Shown here piece after piece: positions 1-5,382 of a stretch of DNA of 10,180 bases. This stretch comes from DASVEE01 sp036399695 (GTDB lineage: Bacteria; Acidobacteriota; Thermoanaerobaculia; Gp7-AA8), in assembly GCA_036399695.1 (NCBI GenBank), contig DASWMP010000248.1, positions 1 through 10,180 of the forward strand. Direction: 5' to 3'. The notes beneath the pieces are model-generated. The model worked only from the letters and a program-made list of their open reading frames with translations. It was not told where the DNA came from and searched no databases. Each line of letters opens with the position of its first letter. The stretch's first letter is position 1. The translations under genes were made by a program, and so were the position numbers.

Positions 1-98
1 CACCCCTGCCGGGGTGCCGATCTTCTTCCAACCGAAACCGGTGGCGGCGTGCCTTCGGCACTTGCCACCGGCTAATTTACGGCACGCCTCCGGCGTGC
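1..98. repeat. Cluster of three small palindromes (REP-like), cut by the window edge
   Basis: Three hairpins follow one another. The first pairs CACCCC (1-6) with GGGGTG (11-16). The second pairs CCGGTGGC (38-45) with GCCACCGG (64-71) and encloses an inner GTGCC/GGCAC stem with a TTC loop (49-61). The third pairs GCACGCC (82-88) with GGCGTGC (92-98) around a TCC loop. No T-run follows any stem, so these are not typical intrinsic terminators. The layout is like REP/BIME repeats, which occur in many intergenic copies. Copy number cannot be judged from one window. The remainder of 1-192 shows no convincing gene. Confidence 0.6.
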
Positions 99-159
99 GG
101 GGTCCACGAGGAGCCCCAACCGTCGATGTTCAGGCGCGCTGCCTGGTGTCGCGGAGCAC

Positions 160-187
160 GACAACGGACAACGTGCAACGGACAACG
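160..187. repeat. Tandem heptamer array, four units of GACAACG type
   Basis: Four contiguous 7-bp units are visible: GACAACG, GACAACG, TGCAACG, GACAACG. On the other strand each contains the GTTG core of the arrays at 1641-1827 and 3161-3311. It begins 5 bp beyond the stop codon of the CDF gene and has no inverted partner in bases 1-159, unlike the other two sites. It would be transcribed in the 3' region of the pur/CDF operon. Its function is unknown. Confidence 0.75.
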
Positions 188-192
188 CGCCT

Positions 193-1131
193 CTAACGCA
201 CGAACGGCACGCAGTACGGATCATCCTCGGCGCAGAGGGCGAACTCGAACTGGATCGTGGTGTGGGCGATGCGGTAGTCGTGCTCGAGCATGGCTTTGAC
301 GTCGTCCAGGACGCGGGTGGTCGAGGACAGGGGGATGTCGCCGACCATGAGGTGGGCGGAGAGGGCGGGGCTGGAGGGGCCGAGGGCCCAGATGTGGACG
401 TGGTGGACGCCGAGGACGCCGTCGATGCTGCCGAGGGAGGCGGTGACGGCGTCGGGATCGATGCCGGAGGGGGTGCCTTCCAGCAGCAGGTTCACCGTCT
501 CCCTGAGGATGCCGTAGGCGCTCCAGAGAATCAGGACGCCGATGACCATCGAGATGATCGCGTCCCACTCCATGGCCCCGGTGAAGCGGATCAGCAGGGC
601 CGCGACGATGATGCCAGCAGAGGAGAGGGCGTCGCCGATCATGTGGATGACGGCGCTGCGGATGTTCACGTCGTCGCGGCCGTCCGAGTGCAGCGAGACG
701 GCCGTGGCGGTGTTGACGATCAGGGCGATCGTGGCCGTGACGAGCATGGCCACGGTATGCACGGGGTGGGGGTCGCGGAGGCGCTGGAAGGCTTCGACGA
801 AGATCCAGGCGGTGAAGGCGAGCAGCAGGCCGCCGTTGATGAAGGCGGCCAGGATGCCGGCGCGCTGGTAGCCGAACGACTTCTTCTGCGTGGCCGGGCG
901 GCGCGCGAGTTGGACGGCGGCGAGCGCGAGCAGGAGCGCGACCGCGTCCGTGAGGTTGTGGAGCGCGTCGCCGACGAGGGAGAGGGAGTCGGCCCAGAGG
1001 CCGATCCCCAGCTCGCTGGCGACGATCACGAGGTTCGCGACCGTCGCCACCGTCAGCTTGCGCGAAACGGCGTGGCTATGCGCGTGTGCGTGATGCGCGT
1101 GCGGGCCGTGATGCTGATGGGCGTGCGCCAT
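193..1131 (-). CDS. Cation diffusion facilitator (CDF) zinc-type exporter, His-rich N-terminus
   Basis: An inner-membrane divalent-cation/proton antiporter of the CzcD/ZitB branch, 312 residues, a normal length for the family. Ten of the first 20 residues are histidine, a cytosolic metal-binding tail common in zinc CDF proteins. The transport site is readable as H58-x3-D62 in the second membrane segment (ALHNLTDA) and H163-x3-D167 in the fifth (HMIGDALSS). This HD/HD arrangement is associated with Zn specificity in the family. About six hydrophobic segments span residues 28-215, followed by a cytosolic ferredoxin-like domain (about 220-300). A GTG at 1134 could also start it. I chose the ATG at 1131 because GGTGAG sits 5 bases upstream. 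It begins 6 bp after purE ends, so it is probably cotranscribed and perhaps translationally coupled. Zinc is the best guess; cobalt or cadmium is possible. Confidence 0.93.
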   Translation of the reverse strand: MAHAHQHHGPHAHHAHAHSHAVSRKLTVATVANLVIVASELGIGLWADSLSLVGDALHNLTDAVALLLALAAVQLARRPATQKKSFGYQRAGILAAFINGGLLLAFTAWIFVEAFQRLRDPHPVHTVAMLVTATIALIVNTATAVSLHSDGRDDVNIRSAVIHMIGDALSSAGIIVAALLIRFTGAMEWDAIISMVIGVLILWSAYGILRETVNLLLEGTPSGIDPDAVTASLGSIDGVLGVHHVHIWALGPSSPALSAHLMVGDIPLSSTTRVLDDVKAMLEHDYRIAHTTIQFEFALCAEDDPYCVPFVR

Positions 1132-1137
1132 CACGGC

Positions 1138-1635
1138 TCACCGCGTCGACTTCTCCACCTTGCGGGACTTGGCGGCGACGGCGTCGGCCATCGAGCGGCG
1201 TTGCTCCTTGAGCCGCGCGGCCAGCTCGGCGTCGGCCGTGGCGACGATCTGCGCCGCCAGAATGCCGGCGTTGCGCGCCCCGCCGATGGCCACGGTGGCC
1301 ACCGGGATGCCGGGCGGCATCTGCACGACGGCGTAGAGGGCGTCGACGCCGTTCAGCGCTCCGCTGGCGAGCGGCACGCCGATGACCGGCCGCGTGGTGA
1401 AGGAGGCCACGACACCCGGCAGGTGCGCGGCCATGCCGGCGCCTGCGATGAAGACGGCGCAGCCGTCACGCTCCGCTTCGGTGACGATCGTATGCGTCCG
1501 CTCGGGTGAACGGTGCGCCGAGGCGACGGTGAAGACGTACGGCACACCCGCTTCGTCGAGCGCGGCGGCGGCCTGGGACATGACTTCCGCATCGGAGTCG
1601 CTGCCCATGACGATGAGAACCCACGGTTTGTTCAT
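1138..1635 (-). CDS. purE: N5-carboxyaminoimidazole ribonucleotide mutase (class I PurE)
   Basis: Cytosolic enzyme of purine synthesis that moves the carboxyl group of N5-CAIR to give CAIR. At 165 residues it has the usual size of class I PurE. Visible family motifs are MGSDSD near residue 10, SAHRSPE near residue 40, AGAGMAAHLPG near residue 65, and VQMPPGIPVATVAIGGARNAG in the C-terminal half. The Gly usually seen in AGAGGAAHLPG is Met here, a minor variation. Class I enzymes need PurK to make N5-CAIR, and no purK is in the window. The start is the ATG at 1635. Its upstream bases are the end of a heptamer repeat (array edge 5 bp away) and give no Shine-Dalgarno sequence, so initiation may be weak, leaderless or coupled. 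The Lys/Arg-rich C-terminus runs directly into the CDF gene. Confidence 0.96.
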   Translation of the reverse strand: MNKPWVLIVMGSDSDAEVMSQAAAALDEAGVPYVFTVASAHRSPERTHTIVTEAERDGCAVFIAGAGMAAHLPGVVASFTTRPVIGVPLASGALNGVDALYAVVQMPPGIPVATVAIGGARNAGILAAQIVATADAELAARLKEQRRSMADAVAAKSRKVEKSTR

Positions 1636-1640
1636 AGTTC

Positions 1641-1827
1641 AGTTGGCGGTTGGCAGTTGGCAGTTGGCGGTGGATGAAGCACGAGGTCGCTGCCCGGCGA
1701 GACTAATCCAATTTGCAAATGAACAGAAGATGGTTCCGACCGCGGCGGCGACGGAGGCAGCGGCAGAATCGTGACCTGATCCACTGCCAACCGCCAACTG
1801 CCAACCGCCAACTGCCAACCGCCAACT
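1641..1827. repeat. Inverted pair of heptamer arrays between purD and purE
   Basis: The left array (1641-1668) has four units, AGTTGGC or GGTTGGC. The right array (1786-1827) has six units alternating GCCAACC and GCCAACT. The right array is the reverse complement of the left: about 28 bases pair with one mismatch. Some 117 bp of unique sequence lies between. In a purD-purE transcript the arms would form a long stem. The right array includes the purD stop codon, and the left one ends 5 bp before the purE start. The unique middle is less GC-rich around 1705-1730 and contains the perfect palindrome ATTTGCAAAT (1711-1720), a possible operator or purE promoter region, though I find no convincing -35/-10 pair. 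No protein-coding gene is supported between the two pur genes. Confidence 0.85.
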
Positions 1828-3127
1828 AACCCACCACCGGCCACTTCCCGCTTGCGCTGTTCCTCGTCTCCAGCGCCCGCCAGCCGATGTCGCGGCGGTA
1901 GCGGGCTCCTTCGAAGCGGACCTTGGGGGCGGCCTGGTAGACCTTGGCGAGGGCGTCGGTGAGGGAGGCGGCGCGGGCGCAGACGCTGACGACGCGGCCG
2001 GCCTGGTTGACCAGCTTCCCGTCGCGCTTGACCACGCCTGCGTGGAAGATGACGACCGAATCGTCGTCGATGGGATCGAAGATGACTTCCTGCCCCTTCG
2101 GGAACTCGTCGGGGTAGCCGTCGACGGCGACGACGACGCAGGCGGCCGCTTCCTTCTTCCAGGAGAGCTTCGTCTCGCCGAGGTTGCCGCGGGCGACGCT
2201 GAGGAAGATCTCGGCCAGATCGTCTTCGAGCCGGAGCATCTGCACCTGCGTCTCAGGGTCGCCGAAGCGGCAGTTGTACTCGAGGACTTTCGGCCCCTTC
2301 TCGGTGAGCATGACGCCGGCATAGAGGACGCCGGTGTAGGGGCGCCCTTCCGAAGCCATCCCCTGGATGGTCGGATGGATGATGGTGCGCATGATCTCGG
2401 CCGCGGTCTCGCCGCTGAGGACGACCGCGGGGGAGTGCGCGCCCATGCCGCCGGTATTCGGGCCGGTCTCGCCGTCGAAGGCTTTCTTGTAGTCCTTGGC
2501 CGGGGCGAGGGGGGCGGTCTTCTTCCCGTCCGTGATGGCCATGAAGGAGACTTCCTCCCCTTCGAGGAACTCTTCGACGAGGATGCGGGAGGCGGCGTTG
2601 CCGAACCGTTTCTCCTCGTAGACGAGCTTGAGGTACTCCTCGCCGTCGGCTTTCGACTCGGCGATGACGACCCCTTTGCCGGCGGCCAGGCCGTCGACTT
2701 TGATGACGGCGGGGTAGCCGATCTTCTTGAGGGCGTCGCGCGCTTCCTCGACGGTGTTACACGTAAAGGCCTCGGCCGTCGGAATCGCATACTTGCGCAT
2801 GAACTCCTTCGAGAAGACCTTCGACCCTTCGAGCTCGGCCGCGAGGCGGGTGGGGCCGAAGATGGCCAGCCCCCGCTTCTGGAACTCGTCGACGATCCCG
2901 AGCGTGAGCGGCAGCTCCGGACCGACGACCGTGAGGTCGATTTTCAACGACTCGGCAAAGTCTGCCAGCTCGATGATGTCCGCTACCCCGATCTGGACGC
3001 AGTCCGCGAGCGCCGCGATCCCGGCATTGCCCGGCGCCGCATAAATCTCACGAACAGAAGGACTTTGCTTGAGCTTCCAGCAGATGGCGTGCTCGCGTGC
3101 ACCCTGACCGACGACGAGAACTCGCAT
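1826..3127 (-). CDS. purD: Phosphoribosylamine-glycine ligase (GAR synthetase)
   Basis: Second step of purine synthesis: ATP-dependent joining of 5-phosphoribosylamine and glycine to give GAR, in the cytosol. At 433 residues it matches the family. The N-terminal domain opens with VLVVGQGAREHAI (the Gly-rich loop; usual form GxGGREHA, here with Ala for Gly). The ATP-grasp region spans about 103-295, with GLAAGKGV (146-153), GPNTGGMGAHSP (222-233) and EYNCRFGDPETQ (283-294). The C-terminal domain covers about 328-420. The ATG at 3127 was chosen because it begins exactly at the conserved N-terminus. The frame stays open further upstream only because it passes through a repeat. No Shine-Dalgarno precedes the ATG, and a TACAAT lies 9 bases upstream. 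The TAG stop is formed by the first bases of the heptamer array. It probably leads the purD-purE-CDF operon. Confidence 0.97.
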   Translation of the reverse strand: MRVLVVGQGAREHAICWKLKQSPSVREIYAAPGNAGIAALADCVQIGVADIIELADFAESLKIDLTVVGPELPLTLGIVDEFQKRGLAIFGPTRLAAELEGSKVFSKEFMRKYAIPTAEAFTCNTVEEARDALKKIGYPAVIKVDGLAAGKGVVIAESKADGEEYLKLVYEEKRFGNAASRILVEEFLEGEEVSFMAITDGKKTAPLAPAKDYKKAFDGETGPNTGGMGAHSPAVVLSGETAAEIMRTIIHPTIQGMASEGRPYTGVLYAGVMLTEKGPKVLEYNCRFGDPETQVQMLRLEDDLAEIFLSVARGNLGETKLSWKKEAAACVVVAVDGYPDEFPKGQEVIFDPIDDDSVVIFHAGVVKRDGKLVNQAGRVVSVCARAASLTDALAKVYQAAPKVRFEGARYRRDIGWRALETRNSASGKWPVVG

Positions 3128-3136
3128 GTGTGGGGG

Positions 3137-3142
3137 ATTGTA
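3137..3142 (-). promoter_or_regulatory. Candidate -10 element of purD
   Basis: On the minus strand TACAAT matches the sigma-70 -10 consensus at five of six positions and lies 9 bases before the purD ATG. Transcription starting about 7 bases downstream would give an almost leaderless mRNA, consistent with the absent Shine-Dalgarno. The expected -35 position falls in the heptamer repeat and does not resemble TTGACA. Confidence 0.4.
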
Positions 3143-3160
3143 CCTGACGGGCCGGTGGCC

Positions 3161-3311
3161 GTTGCTCGTTGTCCGTTGTCCGTGAACCGGGGAGGCTCGT
3201 TCTGGTTGTTGGTTGTTGGTTTTTGGTTTTTGGTGGGGGGACCAACAACCAACAACCAAAAACCAACAACCGCCGCCCCACACGGACAACGGACAACGGG
3301 CAACGGACAAC
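3161..3311. repeat. Nested inverted heptamer repeat forming one long hairpin
   Basis: The outer arms are GTTGCTC plus two GTTGTCC units (3161-3181) and four GGACAAC/GGGCAAC units (3284-3311). The 24-base stretch ending GTCCGTG pairs with the other arm with a single mismatch. The inner arms are GGTTGTT, GGTTGTT, GGTTTTT, GGTTTTT (3204-3231) and CCAACAA, CCAACAA, CCAAAAA, CCAACAA (3242-3269), pairing with a few mismatches around a G-rich tip (3232-3240). All units have period 7. The structure fills the divergent gap between purD and the ECF operon. It is not an intrinsic terminator of either gene because it lies upstream of both. No coding is supported here. Confidence 0.9.
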
Positions 3312-3312
3312 G

Positions 3313-3323
3313 CCCCCCCCCCC
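3313..3323. other. Homopolymeric C11 tract
   Basis: Eleven consecutive C residues lie immediately after the nested hairpin and 59 bp before the sigma-factor start. Runs of this length are prone to slippage. The position, just upstream of the sigma operon promoter region, could alter promoter spacing. Assembly error is also a realistic explanation for its exact length. Confidence 0.7.
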
Positions 3324-3326
3324 GCG

Positions 3327-3352
3327 GGAAGCGCGCCCCCTCCCTAGACGTT
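3327..3352 (+). promoter_or_regulatory. Possible ECF-type autoregulated promoter
   Basis: GGAAG (3327-3331) and CGTT (3349-3352) are separated by 17 bases, close to the GGAAC-N16/17-CGTC pattern typical of ECF sigma promoters. The spacing to the sigma start at 3383 allows a leader of about 20 bases. Both boxes have a mismatch and the region is GC-rich, so chance is plausible. Autoregulation would be normal for such an operon. Confidence 0.25.
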
Positions 3353-3382
3353 CCGCCACCAGCCACCGTACTTAGCATCACA

Positions 3383-4000
3383 ATGGCCGCGGAATTGCGC
3401 CTGATGACCCCGACTACTCCGGCACCTGAGCTCGACGATCGCCAGTTGGTGAAGACGATTCGCGAGGGGGACTCTGATGCGTTCGAACAACTGGTTCGAC
3501 GCAAGACGTCCAAGGTGTACGCCCTCTGCTATCGCATCATCGGGAACGCCGAGGATGCGAAAGACATCTCCCAGCTCGTCTTTCTGAAGCTCTGGGAGAA
3601 CCTCGAGAAGTACGACCCCGCTTACGCGTTCGACACCTGGCTGTACCGGATGGTGACGAACGTGTCGATCGACTTCATGCGCAACAAGCAGTCGCGCGAG
3701 AACGCGGTGAACTCGAACCTCCGTCTCGTCCGTACGTCCGCCGACGCCGAACAGGGCGTCGTCGTGCAGCGCAAGGAGATCGAGAGCGTCTTCGAAGACG
3801 TCTCGTCCGTCCTCTCGCCGAAACAGAAGACGATCTTCGTGATGAATCAGATGGATGACCTGCCGTCCGCCGAGATCGCCAAGATCCTCGGCTGCCGCGA
3901 GTCGACCGTCCGTAACCACCTATTCAACGCCCGGAAACTCATGCAGCAGCAACTTCAGAAGCGCTACCCCGAGTACGCCCAGTTGTGGAGGGCCCGATGA
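3383..4000 (+). CDS. ECF-family RNA polymerase sigma factor
   Basis: A 205-residue sigma-70-family factor with only regions 2 and 4, as in ECF sigmas. Region 2 spans about residues 31-100 (DAFEQLVRR, then DISQLVFLKLWENLEKYD and FDTWLYRMVTNVSIDFMR, the -10 recognition and core-binding part). Region 4 spans about 143-193, with LSPKQKTIF and the helix-turn-helix SAEIAKILGCRESTVRNHL. A linker lies between (about 101-142). The start could be the ATG at 3383 or at 3404. Neither has a clear Shine-Dalgarno; I take the first. The reading frame stays open far upstream antisense to purD, which is not coding. The stop overlaps the next start as ATGA, so the two proteins are coupled. It should direct a regulon in response to an envelope signal through the adjacent anti-sigma factor; the signal is unknown. 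Confidence 0.95.
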   Translation: MAAELRLMTPTTPAPELDDRQLVKTIREGDSDAFEQLVRRKTSKVYALCYRIIGNAEDAKDISQLVFLKLWENLEKYDPAYAFDTWLYRMVTNVSIDFMRNKQSRENAVNSNLRLVRTSADAEQGVVVQRKEIESVFEDVSSVLSPKQKTIFVMNQMDDLPSAEIAKILGCRESTVRNHLFNARKLMQQQLQKRYPEYAQLWRAR

Positions 4001-4533
4001 TCTCCTGCGACGCCTTCCGCTCCCGCTTCGCCCCCGCGACCGAAGACGCCCAGGTGCTCGAGCATCTGCGCTCGTGTGACGCCTGCCTCGATCACGCTGC
4101 CGGCATCGATCCGGACGTCCTGTTCCGCGCCATCGGTGTCGGCGAGATGACGCCCCCGGGCGGTGTCGAAGCCTTCGTCGACGACGTCATGCGCCAGGTG
4201 CGTGTCCGCGATGCGGAGACAGCCGTCGAGAGCAGCCACCGCCCGTCGGTGCTGAGCTGGACGCGGCGTCTCGCCGTCGCCGCCACGTTCACCGTTGCGG
4301 TCACGAGCGCCACCCTGTTTTACTTCCGCGCCCCGGCGACGACGCCGGGCAGCGCTCTTACACCGGCCGCGGCGATCGCGCGTCCAGTGGCCGCCTCCCA
4401 GGTGGCGCTGGTTTCGCTTCCGTCCGTGGAGCGGTATGACTCCAACAATGCAACCATCGTCGAAGTGCCGGCCGAAACGGCCGACACAGCGATCGTCATG
4501 ATCTTCGACGAAGATCTCCCGGCGGATTTATGA
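3997..4533 (+). CDS. Membrane-anchored anti-sigma factor, zinc-finger (ZAS-like) type
   Basis: A 178-residue protein. The N-terminal cytosolic part carries H23-x3-C27-x2-C30 (HLRSCDAC), the signature of zinc-binding anti-sigma domains that clamp an ECF sigma. One hydrophobic segment (about 89-110, LAVAATFTVAVTSATLFYF) anchors it in the inner membrane, leaving an extracytoplasmic tail of about 68 residues rich in Ala and Pro. The tail ends with an acidic motif, IFDEDLPADL. The start is the ATG at 3997, overlapping the sigma stop as ATGA; a GTG at 3985 is less likely. Its own stop overlaps the next gene in the same way. The known role of the family is to hold the cognate sigma inactive until a signal releases it, by redox change of the Zn site or proteolysis. 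Which mechanism applies here is not visible. Confidence 0.88.
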   Translation: MISCDAFRSRFAPATEDAQVLEHLRSCDACLDHAAGIDPDVLFRAIGVGEMTPPGGVEAFVDDVMRQVRVRDAETAVESSHRPSVLSWTRRLAVAATFTVAVTSATLFYFRAPATTPGSALTPAAAIARPVAASQVALVSLPSVERYDSNNATIVEVPAETADTAIVMIFDEDLPADL

Positions 4534-5207
4534 CGTTGAAGCGGATCATCGGCCTCCTCCTCGCACTGACGTTCGTCTGCGGCACCGCCTTCGCGGAGCC
4601 TCCGGCCGAGAAGTCGCTCACCGTGCGCTCGTTCACGTTCAAGCACAAGTCGGCCGACAAGGCCGCCGCGGCGATCAAGGACCTGGTCAGCGCCGAGGGC
4701 TCGATTTCGCTGCAGCCGTCGGCGAATGCGCTGAGCATCACGGACCGTCCGGAGAACCTCAAAGCCATCGCCGCGGCGCTGGTGGCGTTCGACACTCCGG
4801 CCCAGAACTTCCAGCTCGAGATCCGGCTCGTCGCCGCCAGCCGTGTGAAAGCGGAGCAGGCGCCGCGCGTCTCGGACGACATGAAAGACATTGCCACCAA
4901 GCTCTCGATGATGCGTTACAACGCCTTCGACAAGCTCGGTGAGGCCAGCTTCCAGGGACGTGAAGGGGAGCCGGGCCAGATCGACATGGACAAATATCGC
5001 GCTGAGTTCCGGCTCGGCGAGTACGACCCCGCGAGCAACTCGATCAAGGTGTCGGACCTCAGAATCTCAAAACTCGAGAACGACCAACTCACGCAGGTTC
5101 ATAAGTCGACTCTCAACCTCAAGCTTGGACAGCAGTTGATCATTGGTGCGGCCAAGGCTCCGGAAAGCCAGCGCGCCCTGATGATCGTGATCACGGCCAG
5201 GCGCTGA
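4530..5207 (+). CDS. Periplasmic secretin N-domain-like protein, partner of the sigma/anti-sigma pair
   Basis: A 225-residue exported protein. A Sec signal peptide is clear: MTLKR, a hydrophobic core, then cleavage after GTAFA (about residue 22). Residues 30-105 read like a secretin N-domain (NolW/STN type): SFTFKHKSADKAAAAIKDLV, NALSITDRPENLKAIAAAL, AFDTP, then a strand QLEIRLVAAS. The pore-forming region of a true secretin is absent. The C-terminal strand region (about 171-225), with LKLGQQLIIGA and ALMIVITARR, loosely resembles the end of secretin beta-domains. No lipobox is seen, so it is probably soluble in the periplasm. It starts at the ATG overlapping the anti-sigma stop, and a terminator follows. 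An accessory or sensor role in the sigma signalling unit is inferred from coupling alone. It may instead be a remnant or adaptor of an envelope assembly. Confidence 0.8.
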   Translation: MTLKRIIGLLLALTFVCGTAFAEPPAEKSLTVRSFTFKHKSADKAAAAIKDLVSAEGSISLQPSANALSITDRPENLKAIAAALVAFDTPAQNFQLEIRLVAASRVKAEQAPRVSDDMKDIATKLSMMRYNAFDKLGEASFQGREGEPGQIDMDKYRAEFRLGEYDPASNSIKVSDLRISKLENDQLTQVHKSTLNLKLGQQLIIGAAKAPESQRALMIVITARR

Positions 5208-5230
5208 AGAAGCGCATCTCTCCACACTTC

Positions 5231-5273
5231 GCGCGGCGCGGGACGCTCACCCCTGCGCCGCGCACCTTTTTTT
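5231..5273 (+). terminator. Intrinsic terminator of the ECF sigma operon
   Basis: GCGCGGCGC-GGG pairs with CCC-T-GCGCCGCGC (one bulged base) around an 8-base loop, followed by ACC and seven T residues. It lies 23 bp past the stop of the secretin-like gene, a classical Rho-independent signal. Confidence 0.92.
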
Positions 5274-5282
5274 GTGGATGTA

Positions 5283-5377
5283 GGACAGACACTCCTGTCT
5301 GTCAGGCGCACCCGAAAGGTCCGTTCGCGCCAGGAAGCACCGGTTCCGCTCCACCGGACAGACAAGAGTGTCTGTCC
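5283..5377. repeat. BIME-like pair of inverted palindromes
   Basis: Two 21-base arms (5283-5303 and 5357-5377) are reverse complements with one mismatch. Each arm is itself a hairpin: GACAGACA/TGTCTGTC, with loop CTCC in the first and AGAG in the second. About 53 bp of unique sequence lies between. This two-palindrome layout is that of REP doublets mobilised by RAYT transposases. None is present here, so the element would be non-autonomous. It fills the gap between convergent genes and could help separate their transcripts, but no T-run follows. Confidence 0.75.
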
Positions 5378-5382
5378 CACGT

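Noticed and set aside
14..196. Small plus-strand frame in the first 200 bases
   Set aside because: It runs through palindromes and a heptamer array and shows no protein family features.
262..1509. Long plus-strand open frame antisense to the CDF and purE genes
   Set aside because: It is a Gly/Asp/Val-rich mirror of GC-rich codon bias. The minus strand encodes clear family motifs throughout.
1632..1844. Small frame encoding seven-residue repeats (WQLAVGS type)
   Set aside because: The peptide repeat is only the translation of tandem DNA heptamers.
3128..3310. N-terminal extension of PurD to a TTG at 3310
   Set aside because: The added residues are translated repeat, and the family N-terminus starts exactly at the ATG at 3127.
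3161..3311. CRISPR array
   Set aside because: Units are 7 bp, directly contiguous and without spacers, and no cas genes are present.
2042..3382. Upstream extension of the sigma-factor frame, antisense to purD
   Set aside because: It has low-complexity composition, overlaps a certain purD gene and passes through the heptamer hairpin. The sigma homology begins only after 3383.
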